A stretch of DNA of 64,000 bases from Streptomyces sp. SM10 (GTDB lineage: Bacteria > Actinomycetota > Actinomycetes > Streptomycetales > Streptomycetaceae), in the NCBI RefSeq assembly GCF_002910915.1, contig NZ_NEUF01000068.1:124001-188000 (forward strand), given 5' to 3'. How positions within the stretch are numbered: the stretch's first letter is position 1; the number at the start of each line of letters is the position of its first letter. The translations under genes and the position numbers were made by a program. Positions 1-7,361 of the stretch are shown here, one piece after another. Below the pieces are notes generated by a model, which was given only the letters and a program-made list of their open reading frames with translations, had not been told where the DNA came from and ran no database searches.

Positions 1-69
1 TGGGCCGACAGCACGAACCTGCTCGACCAGTCGGACGCCGTCCGGGCTACTGTCCGCGCGATCCGGTGA
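1..69 (+). CDS. C-terminal tail of an unidentified upstream gene (partial)
   Basis: The first reading frame is open from the window edge to a TGA and encodes 22 residues starting WADSTNLLDQ and ending VRAIR. The stop overlaps a GTG in the next gene's frame (GTGA), the arrangement typical of translational coupling. The fragment is too short to assign a family. An open frame this short can also arise by chance. Confidence 0.35.
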   Translation, partial: WADSTNLLDQSDAVRATVRAIR

Positions 70-107
70 CGGCCGAAACGCCTTGCCGTGGCGACGTATC
101 GGTTGCC

Positions 108-641
108 ATGCTCACCACCATGACCACAGTCCGCGGTTCCACCGGCTCCGTCGTCGCTCTCACCCTCAGTGTGCGGGACCTCCTGCCCGAGGACCTGCCC
201 GCATGCTCGTGGTCGGGCTCGGCCACCCACGTGCGCCGGGTGGAGGAGGAGCTGGCGCGCGCTGCTGCCGGGGAGGTGGATTACCTGGCTGTGTGCACTC
301 CGGCGGATCTGCCGGTGGCAATCGGCGGCGTCGACTACAGGGCCTCAGAGGGGGCCGGCACACTGTGGCAGCTCGCCGTGATCCCGGCGCTTCAGTCCTG
401 CGGCCTGGGAACACTGCTGATCCGGTCCGCCGAGCAGAGGATCAGAAGCCGTGGCCTGCTGAGGGCCGAACTCGCGGTGGAGGAGAACAATCCTCGGGCG
501 CATGCGTTGTACCGGCGTCTCGGCTACGTCACCTACGGCCGGAAACCGGATGCCTGGGACGCGGAGGAGCCCGACGGTTCGGTGCGTCGCCACGAGACCA
601 TGTGCGTTCTCCTGCGAAAGCACCTCGATCCCGTCGGTTGA
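108..641 (+). CDS. GNAT-family N-acetyltransferase
   Basis: This is predicted to be a cytoplasmic acetyl-CoA-dependent N-acetyltransferase of unknown substrate. The acetyl-CoA binding motif A of the GNAT fold is visible as LAVIPALQSCGLGTLLIRSA, with the Q-x-x-G-x-G/A core. It is followed by ALYRRLGYVTYGRK, the usual motif B 'alpha4-beta7' ending. The length, about 177 residues, is normal for a single-domain GNAT. The start is uncertain: a GTG at base 66 overlaps the upstream stop, ATGs lie at 108 and 120, and none has a convincing ribosome-binding site. No neighbour suggests a substrate. Confidence 0.75.
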   Translation: MLTTMTTVRGSTGSVVALTLSVRDLLPEDLPACSWSGSATHVRRVEEELARAAAGEVDYLAVCTPADLPVAIGGVDYRASEGAGTLWQLAVIPALQSCGLGTLLIRSAEQRIRSRGLLRAELAVEENNPRAHALYRRLGYVTYGRKPDAWDAEEPDGSVRRHETMCVLLRKHLDPVG

Positions 642-659
642 CAGCGGTGCGAGTGGGCG

Positions 660-1118
660 GCCGATCGCCCGGACGGGCCTACTCGCCCGGATTCCACCTG
701 GGCCGTCTCGACCGCCCAACCGTCGGGGACGACGATCTCGACACCGCCGGCTTGCCCGTCCACCTCGACCTCCACGTCACGCAGCCGGCGATCCGTGGGT
801 GAAGTCGAGCCTGGCGCCGCCGAGTCCGCCTGAGGCCGTGATCCTCTCAGGGACGCCCCAGACGCCGGCCCGCACCGCACCGGCGACTCCCCCTGGACGA
901 CCTGCGGCTGGGCCGACGGCATGACGGACGGGCAGCAGTCCGACGCGAGCGGGGCCAGGTCGTCCTGGGTCCTGGCGGTCAGGGCCACCTCCAGCCGCTC
1001 GCCCGACTCGTCCAGGTCGATGCGTCGGTCGGCCGCCTCTTCCCGCAACTCCACCACCCCTCCGCGGGTCCGCGTCGGAGGCATGCAGGGGAAGGGGACT
1101 TGAGGTCTCATCGCTCAT
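660..1118 (-). pseudogene. DUF1707-family protein remnant, frameshifted
   Basis: Read on the minus strand, one frame begins MSDETSSPLPLHASDADP, the usual start of DUF1707 (SHOCT-like) proteins with the ASDAD motif. The family sequence then continues in another frame as VVELREEAADRRIDLDES and ERLEVALTARTQDDLAPL. The change of frame falls near base 1065. A C-terminal fragment, GGVEIVVPDGWAVET, resembles the beta-helical tail of LiaF/DUF2154-type proteins. Intact members are small membrane-associated proteins of unclear function, probably cell-envelope related. The middle of this copy matches poorly, so I call it decayed. Confidence 0.6.
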
Positions 1119-1173
1119 GAAGCGATGACCATCAGGGGCGGCGGCCCCAACGCCCCGGAACTTCGCGCCGAGG

Positions 1174-1557
1174 TCAGCGCGCGTCCGGAACCCACTCGGC
1201 GACCAGGTCCAGCAACCCCGGGAAGCGGGCGTCGAGGTCGTCGACGCGAACGTGGCTGCGGCGCTCCAGCCCGTACTGCCGCTGTCGCGTGACCCCGGCC
1301 TCGCGCAAGGCCTTGAAGTGATGCGTGAGCGAGGATTTCGGGCGGTCGAGGCCGAACCATCCGCATGAGTGGTCGAACTGCTCCGACTCCACCAGCAGTC
1401 TGCGGACGATACCGAGGCGCAGCGGGTCGCTGAGCGCCCCCAGCACGGTCTCCAGCCTCAGGTCCTCGACCGCCGGCTCGGGCAGGGGGGCCGGCAGATC
1501 CGCAGGCTCCGGCAGGATCGCGAAGCCCCGCACCGCAGACGCCGTCGACAACGACAT
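1174..1557 (-). CDS. ArsR-family (winged-helix) transcriptional regulator
   Basis: This 127-residue protein is a helix-turn-helix repressor-type regulator. The wHTH is seen as LGALSDPLRLGIVRRLL followed by GLDRPKSSLTHHFKALREAG, where the recognition helix SSLTHHFKAL is characteristic of ArsR/SmtB proteins. The metal-binding ELCVCD motif of classical ArsR is absent, so metal sensing is not indicated. I chose the ATG preceded by GAGGAG six bases upstream over an earlier GTG. It is divergent from an MFS exporter, and the shared intergenic region carries GTACGA/TCGTAC repeats. It therefore probably controls itself and the transporter; the ligand is unknown. Confidence 0.85.
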   Translation of the reverse strand: MSLSTASAVRGFAILPEPADLPAPLPEPAVEDLRLETVLGALSDPLRLGIVRRLLVESEQFDHSCGWFGLDRPKSSLTHHFKALREAGVTRQRQYGLERRSHVRVDDLDARFPGLLDLVAEWVPDAR

Positions 1558-1600
1558 GACCAACTCCTCATCCCGGATGTCCCGCACGAGTCACCTTTTT

Positions 1601-1646
1601 GTACGAGTTCAATCGTACTGCATGCTAAGTTCGACTTTACTCGTAC
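1601..1646. promoter_or_regulatory. Candidate ArsR operator: GTACGA/TCGTAC repeats
   Basis: A perfect inverted repeat, GTACGA-N6-TCGTAC, lies at 1601-1618. A further CTCGTAC at 1640-1646 pairs with GTACGAG at 1601-1607. The repeats sit between the divergent ArsR-type regulator and MFS genes in an unusually AT-rich stretch, as expected for an autoregulated divergent promoter. Binding by the neighbouring regulator is inferred. Confidence 0.6.
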
Positions 1647-1688
1647 CGATCCGACTCGACACGTACTGCCCTTCGGAGGGACTCAGCC

Positions 1689-2960
1689 ATGCCTGGAAGC
1701 CGAGAAGTGGTGTCCGCACCAGCGACTGGAGACCAGCGGCCCGCACGGCCGGAGGGGCCGTCGGGGGTGGAGGCCGCCCGGCCGCCGTCCTGGTGGATCT
1801 GGCTCGCCGCCTGGCCGGTCACGGCGGTCTTCGTCCTCTCCAACGCGGCGACCCCGCTCTACCAGCTGTGGCAGCGCGAGATCGGCTTCTCCAAGGGCAC
1901 GTCAACCGTGGTCTTCGCCTTCTACATCGTCGGCCTGCTCGGTTCGCTGCTGGTCTCGGGGCTCACGTCCGACCGGCTCGGGCGCAAGCCCGTCCTGCTG
2001 CCCGCGCTCGCCCTGGGAGTGGCGGCCTGTCTGATCTTCGCGACCGCGACGACGGTGCCCGCCCTGATCGTGGCCCGGCTGTTCAGCGGGGTCGCCGTCG
2101 GGGCCGTCGTGTCGGCGGGCATGGCCGCCGTGACCGACCTGGCAGGCCCGGGACGCGAGCGGACGGCAGCACTTATCGCCTCGTGCGCCATGGTCTTCGG
2201 CGCGGGGCTGGGTCCGCTGCTGGCGGGCGTACTCTCCGAGACGGCGTCGGCCCCCACGGTCACGGTCTTCGTCGTCGAGACCGTCCTGCTGACCACGGCG
2301 TTCATCACGGTGCTGCGCATGCCCCTGCCCGGTCGCCCCGCAGCGGGGCCGGGCCCCTGGGTCCGGCTCCCCTCGGTACCTCACGGTGCCCGCATGCAAC
2401 TCGCCCTCGGCATCGCCGTCTTCGCCCCCGGGATCACCGCGACATCGTTCGTCCTCTCCCTGGGGCCCTCGCTGCTCACCGGTCTGCTGGGGACGTCCAG
2501 CCGGATCACCGCCGGGGCCATGGCCTTCGCCATGTTCCTTTCCGCCACCGTCGTGCAGCTCTCGGTCCGGCGGCTGGGAAGGCGCACGATCCTCGTGACG
2601 GGGGCGGTGAGCACCGTGATCGCCATGCTGACCCTCGTCGCCGCCGTACGCGCCGCGTCGGTCCCGGTGCTCATCGCCGCCGCGCTCCTGGCGGGGGCCG
2701 GCCAGGGATCGGGACAGCTCGGAGGGCTGTCGCTCCTCAACTCCACGGTGCCCCCGCACAGGCTCGCCGAGGCCAACGCGGCGCTGAACGTGGGAGGTTA
2801 CGTACCCGCGGGCATCCTGCCGGTGTCGGTCGGCTATCTCAGCGACGCGGCGGGCCTGACCACCGCGACGACCGTCTTCGCCACCGTTCTGACGGCGTTC
2901 GCGGTCATGGGCGGCCTCCTCGTCCTCGCCACCCGGCACCGCGCGCCGGGACACGGCTGA
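1689..2960 (+). CDS. MFS transporter, probable drug/small-molecule exporter
   Basis: This 423-residue protein has about twelve hydrophobic segments, the size and topology of a drug:H+ antiporter of the major facilitator superfamily. The loop after TM2 reads SGLTSDRLGRKPVLL, a good match to the MFS signature G-x3-D-R-x-G-R-[KR]. The start has GGAGGG eight bases upstream. Immediate divergence from an ArsR-type repressor is the usual layout for a substrate-inducible efflux pump. The cytoplasmic N-terminus of about 35 residues is Pro/Arg rich. The substrate cannot be told from sequence. Confidence 0.85.
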   Translation: MPGSREVVSAPATGDQRPARPEGPSGVEAARPPSWWIWLAAWPVTAVFVLSNAATPLYQLWQREIGFSKGTSTVVFAFYIVGLLGSLLVSGLTSDRLGRKPVLLPALALGVAACLIFATATTVPALIVARLFSGVAVGAVVSAGMAAVTDLAGPGRERTAALIASCAMVFGAGLGPLLAGVLSETASAPTVTVFVVETVLLTTAFITVLRMPLPGRPAAGPGPWVRLPSVPHGARMQLALGIAVFAPGITATSFVLSLGPSLLTGLLGTSSRITAGAMAFAMFLSATVVQLSVRRLGRRTILVTGAVSTVIAMLTLVAAVRAASVPVLIAAALLAGAGQGSGQLGGLSLLNSTVPPHRLAEANAALNVGGYVPAGILPVSVGYLSDAAGLTTATTVFATVLTAFAVMGGLLVLATRHRAPGHG

Positions 2961-3002
2961 CGGGCACGGTCCCCCGCTGCGCCGCCCGCCGCAGGCAGTG
3001 TT

Positions 3003-3020
3003 CCGGGGGTGCGCCCCCGG
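3003..3020 (+). terminator. Short GC hairpin after the MFS gene
   Basis: CCGGGGG and CCCCCGG form a perfect 7-bp stem with a four-base loop about 40 bases after the MFS stop codon. There is no T-tract, which is common for Streptomyces terminators. Confidence 0.4.
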
Positions 3021-3166
3021 GGCCCTGGAGGGTCGGCCCCACTCCGGGGACGCCTGCCCGCTTCATGGGCTGCCGGAGGCGGCTCGACGCCAACCCCGAG
3101 TCCTCGCTCTCATGCGTCCGCCACGCCACAGCTCCCCGACGACCCGGCTCCTGAGCAGGCGGAAGG

Positions 3167-3573
3167 TGGATCGAACTCGCCGAGCTCTGTCAGGATGCGG
3201 ACTTCCGCGCCTCGGTGCGGCGGACGGCCGAACACCAGGCGGCTGCGCGGGCCGAGGGCGACACCACCGGGCTGCACCACGAGCTGACCGAATCCGTACG
3301 CCAGGAGGTGTGCAAGGCGCTCGCTGCGGGAATCGAGGCGACGTCCGCCGGAGCGGCGCCGATCCTCGATTCCCCACCGCCCTCTGCGCCGAGACGTTCG
3401 CCCGCGCCGACGACGCCGAACTGCGCCGTTGGCTCATCACCCGGCTGGAAACGGGATCGGACCCGCGGGCCGAGCGCTATTGGCAACTCCTCGCCACGGT
3501 CGACGGATGGCCCGTGCCGGCCGGCCTGGCAGCGACCTTGACGTAATTCCTCACCGCCCTCCGTTCGAGAGCT
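3167..3573 (+). pseudogene. MerR-family regulator, C-terminal remnant with frameshift and stop
   Basis: The effector-side half of a TipA-like MerR regulator can be read as WIELAELCQDADFRASVRRT, then TTGLHHELTESVRQEVCKAL. Beyond a shift in a C-run near base 3373 it continues in another frame as CAETFARADDAELRRWLITR and YWQLLATVDGWPVP. A TAA at 3544-3546 interrupts the final helix, whose residues FLTALRSRA follow in frame. The N-terminal DNA-binding half is missing upstream. Intact relatives end with this same block, so the gene has been inactivated by at least three lesions. Confidence 0.7.
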
Positions 3574-3621
3574 GCGGACCCACTGCTCCGCAGTGACAGG
3601 CTCCCGAGGGTGGCGGGCAGC

Positions 3622-3888
3622 TCAAGGGCTGTCCGCCTCCCAGGCCCAGCGACCGGAGTCACCGGCCACGGGGCCGTACACGGCGCGTCCTCCCGAACCG
3701 AACTTCCCGAGCTCGGTGCCGAGGGCGGCCCCTACGGCCAGGCGCTCCCCGGGCCAGCCGGTCACGTCGAGGAGCAGCCCGTCCAGCGGACCGCCCACCA
3801 GCTCCACGTAGTCGTGTCCCTGCCGGGGACCAGGATCGGGGTCCTCGTGGTCAGCGCCGTAGACACGGCGCCTCATCATTTCGTCCAT
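3622..3888 (-). CDS. Conserved hypothetical protein, 88 residues
   Basis: The protein begins MDEMMRRRVYGADHEDPDP and contains DYVELVGGPLDGLLLDVTGW, a block I recognise from small uncharacterised streptomycete proteins. It ends ARAVYG-like and GRWAWEADSP. There is no signal peptide, membrane segment or recognisable catalytic motif. I chose this internal ATG because the family block starts there; upstream codons look non-coding. It stands alone between a broken regulator and an empty stretch, so context gives no function. Confidence 0.55.
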   Translation of the reverse strand: MDEMMRRRVYGADHEDPDPGPRQGHDYVELVGGPLDGLLLDVTGWPGERLAVGAALGTELGKFGSGGRAVYGPVAGDSGRWAWEADSP

Positions 3889-4289
3889 GTCTCCAGCATC
3901 ACAGCCACCACTGACAGCGAGCGTCTTCAGGGTTGCTTCTCCAGGGCGGGGACGGCCGATGGCGACGGCGGTCATCCGGTTGGGGCTGATGCGGGTTCGG
4001 CGCGAGATCTGCCGGCATTTTCAGGTCTGCCTCGGCGCGTTCGCCCCGGACTCGCGCGAGGGTGCACCGGGTGGGGCGAGTTCTCCGCCAGGTCATCGTT
4101 CGACGCCGATCGTGACGTGGAGGCCCACGCCGGTGCAGGCGCGCCGCCGGGTTGACACCGTCGAAACCACTTCGCCGGCGCACCGGCCCCCTGCCGCTGC
4201 TCTCACGCTGCCTGCGTCAGGCCGTCGGTGGCCAGGCCGAGAATGCGCGTCCACAGCGTCCCCAGGAACAGCCGGGACGCACTGGCGTT
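3889..4289. other. Stretch with no recognisable gene
   Basis: I see no frame with protein-family similarity and no strong inverted repeat in these roughly 400 bases. It may be decayed sequence, in keeping with the broken genes nearby. Confidence 0.4.
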
Positions 4290-4859
4290 TCACGACCAGA
4301 CAAGTCGCCCCTCGACGACCTCGCAGACCGGATGGCTTCCGTCGGCGACCTTCGTCAGCATCTCCGCCACGGAGTCGAAATAGTGGGCCAGTGATTCGTA
4401 CGCGCCCGTAACCGTGATCTCACCCACGAACCACGTGCCGATACGCCCGTCCCGCACGTCGATGAACTCCCCCGACCAGCCGTGCTGATCCGACAGGAAC
4501 GGGATCCACTCATTGCGCCAGAACGGATTGTCCGGCCGGTCCGGGGGGTCGAATCCACCAGGACTGGAGCGGTTCGCGTAGAGGTTCTCCATCGCCCGGA
4601 TACCGAGAAAGAAGCTTCCCTCGTCCGGGAACCCGGCGAATCCGCAGCATTGCACCTCGTCGTCCACATCTTCCTCAGGAAGATCGAGATTGTTCTGCAG
4701 CAGCCACGCCCGCAGATCCTGAGGGAAGGAGACACCCATCCGTTCCTCGGCCGCCGCGAGCATCTGCTCCGTAGCGGGCCCGGGCAGATCCGCGTGTCCG
4801 GCCGGGGCATGCTGCCGAAGCAGATCCATCACGCGGGACCAGCTCTCCACCACACTCAT
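4290..4859 (-). CDS. SMI1/KNR4-family protein
   Basis: This 189-residue protein has the SMI1/KNR4 (SUKH) fold signature. The N-terminal helix pair is followed by AAAEERMGVSFPQDLRAWLL and, later, WIPFLSDQHGWSGEFIDVRD, which corresponds to the conserved 'W-x-P-[IF]..D-x-x-G' core. The C-terminus, YESLAHYFDSVAEMLTKVAD, is the usual closing helix. SUKH proteins often serve as immunity proteins to polymorphic toxins or as regulatory scaffolds. No toxin gene is adjacent here, so that role is not supported. The start is the ATG where the family similarity begins, after a GGGGGA. Confidence 0.75.
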   Translation of the reverse strand: MSVVESWSRVMDLLRQHAPAGHADLPGPATEQMLAAAEERMGVSFPQDLRAWLLQNNLDLPEEDVDDEVQCCGFAGFPDEGSFFLGIRAMENLYANRSSPGGFDPPDRPDNPFWRNEWIPFLSDQHGWSGEFIDVRDGRIGTWFVGEITVTGAYESLAHYFDSVAEMLTKVADGSHPVCEVVEGRLVWS

Positions 4860-5211
4860 TCCCCCACTGCCCTCTCTGCGTGGACGCCCCGCAGGACTGC
4901 GCCGCTGCGGGGACACCGTTCGAAGCGTCGGCCCGGGTCGCCGTGGTCCCGGGGTGCGCCGGAAAGAAGCGTTGAGGCACGTCGGCCGGGAAGCCGCGCG
5001 GAGATGATACGCCGAACGGACCGCTGCCCCGCTCGGCACCTTCAGGCTCGCGTGCGAGACCGGCCGCCCGGCGAGGCGACGTGGACGGCCTGCCCGGCGC
5101 GGTACCGGACGCCGCACCTCTCATGTGGCAGCGTGGAGGCGCGCCCCCCGAATCACCCGGTGTGGTTCACCGTCAGAGGGAGGACGCAGGACGAGACAGA
5201 GGAGAGAGAAC
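4860..5211. other. Intergenic stretch without a recognisable gene
   Basis: It lies between the divergent SMI1/KNR4 and PPOX genes and presumably carries both promoters. No frame resembles a known protein, and I could not place a promoter with confidence. Confidence 0.4.
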
Positions 5212-5634
5212 ATGTCGAAGCCGCCGCTTCCCGACGCCGCGGTCGCCATGCTGCGCAAGCCCAACCCGGCCGTCATCGCCACGCTTCGTTCGGACGGCCA
5301 GCCGGTGTCCACGGCGACCTGGTACCTCTGGGACGACGGCCGGGTGCTGGTCAACATGGATGAGGGCCGCAAGCGCCTCGACCATGTGCGCCGGGACCCA
5401 CGTGTCACCCTGACGGTGCTCGACGACTCCGACTGGTACACCCATGTGACGCTGATCGGGCGCGTGGTCGAGCTCAGCGAGGACGAAGGGCTCGCCGGCA
5501 TCGACCGCCTGTCGCAGAACTACCTCGGCCGGCCGTACGCGGACCGGGAGCGTGGCCGCGTCAACGCCTGGATCGAGATCGACCGCTGGCACGGCTGGGG
5601 CGGCTTCCGGGACAGCGACCAGGCGGCGACGTAG
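5212..5634 (+). CDS. PPOX-class (F420/FMN-type) oxidoreductase
   Basis: This 140-residue protein belongs to the split-barrel flavin/F420-binding family related to pyridoxamine 5'-phosphate oxidase. Visible blocks are NPAVIATLRSDGQPVSTATW (strand pair lining the cofactor site), GRVLVNMDEGRKRLDHVRRD (phosphate-binding Arg/Lys region), and WYTHVTLIGRVVEL. The C-terminal RVNAWIEIDRWHGWG is typical of actinobacterial F420-dependent members. The start has GGAGAGAG upstream. It is predicted to be a cytoplasmic dimer that reduces an unknown substrate; deazaflavin use is inferred from family resemblance. Confidence 0.8.
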   Translation: MSKPPLPDAAVAMLRKPNPAVIATLRSDGQPVSTATWYLWDDGRVLVNMDEGRKRLDHVRRDPRVTLTVLDDSDWYTHVTLIGRVVELSEDEGLAGIDRLSQNYLGRPYADRERGRVNAWIEIDRWHGWGGFRDSDQAAT

Positions 5635-5979
5635 CACGTCCGCCCGGGGCGATCACCCGGACACGCGTCCCAGGTGCACTGTCGGTCGTCGTGTCGAGTG
5701 CGGGCATCTGCCGGTGCTCCCGCGGCGGATCCCGGTGGCCGGGTCCGGCGTGACGCGGCCCGCGGGATGCACCGGTGTTCGAGGTACGGTTCGCGGCCTC
5801 CTGGCCCCTGACCCGGTGACTGGTCGAAGCACACCGCTTGCCGGCGTTTCGTGGCGCCCTGCGGCACTGTCCTGCGCCACGGTGGTTGTCCCTCGGAGTT
5901 CGCCGTGGCGCGCCTGCCGCCCCGGCCCTCCGGGGATCTTCCATCCGGCCAGTCGCACTGGCTCTGCTGAGGAGGCCCT
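5635..5979. other. Intergenic stretch without a recognisable gene
   Basis: These 345 bases hold no frame with family similarity. The only clear signal is the ribosome-binding site TGAGGAGG at the right end, which serves the VOC gene. Confidence 0.4.
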
Positions 5980-6411
5980 ATGAACTGGACGCTCGAGGTC
6001 GTTCCCGTCCCTGTGACCGACCTGGACCGGGCGAAGGCGTTCTACACCGAGAAGGCCGGCTTCAGGCTGGACCTCGACGACGAGGTCGCCCCTGGGATGC
6101 GCATCATCCAGATGACGCCGACGGGCTCACGGTGCTCGATCGCACTGCTCCAGGGGATGCCCCCGTTCCCTGGGGAGAAGGTGATGGCCCCCGGCACGCT
6201 GCACGGTCTCCAGCTCTGCGTGACGGACATCGAGGCGGCGCGCGCGGAACTGGTGGGCAGGGGCGTGGACGTCTCGCCGGTCCGCCACGTGGGCGCGACG
6301 GGGTGGGAGGAGGGCAGGGGCGACACCTGGAACTCGTTCATGTCCTTCGCCGACCCCGACGGGAACGGGTGGGTGGTCCAGGAGGCGCCTTCGGAGCTCA
6401 CCGAACGCTGA
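5980..6411 (+). CDS. VOC-superfamily (glyoxalase/bleomycin-resistance-like) protein
   Basis: This 143-residue single-module protein carries two beta-alpha-beta-beta-beta repeats. The first begins LEVVPVPVTDLDRAKAFYTE and the second GTLHGLQLCVTDIEAARAEL. It ends SFADPDGNGWVVQEAP, the usual metal-proximal 'DPDGN' strand. VOC proteins act as dimers that bind a divalent metal and either modify or sequester small molecules. Nothing nearby identifies the substrate. GGAGG seven bases upstream of the ATG fixes the start. Confidence 0.82.
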   Translation: MNWTLEVVPVPVTDLDRAKAFYTEKAGFRLDLDDEVAPGMRIIQMTPTGSRCSIALLQGMPPFPGEKVMAPGTLHGLQLCVTDIEAARAELVGRGVDVSPVRHVGATGWEEGRGDTWNSFMSFADPDGNGWVVQEAPSELTER

Positions 6412-6457
6412 CCAGGCCGGCCCGGGTTCCTGAGCCGCTGCCGCACCGTCCCTGACG

Positions 6458-7225
6458 TCAGGCGTTCGGGTCGAAGGGAATGCCGGCGGGAAGTGCCTTC
6501 TCCAGGTGACCGGCGAAGTTGCCGTCCTTCAGCCCGAAGACCGCACTGCCGAAGTCGGCCTGGACGAGCTTGTCCCGCAGCCCGGCCGGGTAGCCGTTCC
6601 AGCCGACGAGCCCGGGGAACCGCCACACGCCGTAGTGGTTCTCCGGCGGCTCGTCGTTGGAGTTCGCGGGGCGGAAGCAGTGGGTGCCCACACCGTCCTT
6701 GTGGTAGACGATCTTGGGGTGGGTGCCGTCCCACCGGATCCGGTCACGGGTGTAGACGTCGAAGTCACCGTGCGCCGAGGTGGACACGAAGCGCGGCTCG
6801 TCGTTCTGGATCCAGACCACGACGTGCTCCCAGTCGTGCCGGTGCCCTCCGAGCCCGCTGCCGGCAACCGCCTGGTCCTTCTCGAAGTAGAGGCCGTACA
6901 TGACGGCGCACCACCCGTTGTTGCACAGGGAGCGGGCGTAGCCGTTGGTGTTGTCGAGATCCGCGGCATCCCGGCAACTGCCGTTGACCGCGCCGGAGGT
7001 CTTGAGGCCGGCGGCTATGGTGCCGTCGGGTCCGATCGCCGGAGTCGGGTAGCAGCCGTCGGTGTCGTAGTCGTACGCCGGCTGGAAGGCCTGCTCCCTC
7101 GCGTCCGCGTTCGCGGGCAGCGCCGTCGGCGGAGCCGCCAGCGCGCTGGTCGCGGAGGCGAGTAACAGAGTGAGGGCACTCGCCACGACGAACGCGGCCC
7201 TGCGGATCGGTGCGCTGCTGTTCAC
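6458..7225 (-). CDS. Secreted NPP1/NLP-family (necrosis-inducing-like) protein
   Basis: This 255-residue protein starts with a Sec signal peptide (ALTLLLASATSALA, cleavage near residue 31) and matches the NPP1 family of Nep1-like proteins. The diagnostic heptapeptide GHRHDWE is intact at residues 127-133. In characterised NLPs this motif lines the divalent-metal and sphingolipid-binding pocket needed for cytolysis of dicot cells. Cysteine pairs around CRDAADL and CNNGWCAVMY fit the conserved disulfides. NLPs occur in plant-associated bacteria, including some streptomycetes. Whether this one is cytolytic cannot be told. No type-specific regulatory site is evident in the 136 bases upstream. Confidence 0.85.
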   Translation of the reverse strand: MNSSAPIRRAAFVVASALTLLLASATSALAAPPTALPANADAREQAFQPAYDYDTDGCYPTPAIGPDGTIAAGLKTSGAVNGSCRDAADLDNTNGYARSLCNNGWCAVMYGLYFEKDQAVAGSGLGGHRHDWEHVVVWIQNDEPRFVSTSAHGDFDVYTRDRIRWDGTHPKIVYHKDGVGTHCFRPANSNDEPPENHYGVWRFPGLVGWNGYPAGLRDKLVQADFGSAVFGLKDGNFAGHLEKALPAGIPFDPNA

Positions 7226-7361
7226 TGCGTCCTCCCGGTCGGCGCGTGACGGGGGGGCACGCGCGCTACGCCTGACATGCCCATCACAAACTCTTTGAAT
7301 CCCCCGGGCGGACGGGACGTCAGGTATCGGGTGGCGCGCGAGCCTCGGCGCGCCGATTCCC

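Noticed and set aside
1325..3154. A 609-codon open frame on the plus strand
   Set aside because: It overlaps the ArsR-type and MFS genes out of frame, is Arg/Gly/Ala rich, and has no family similarity; it is a shadow of high-GC coding DNA.
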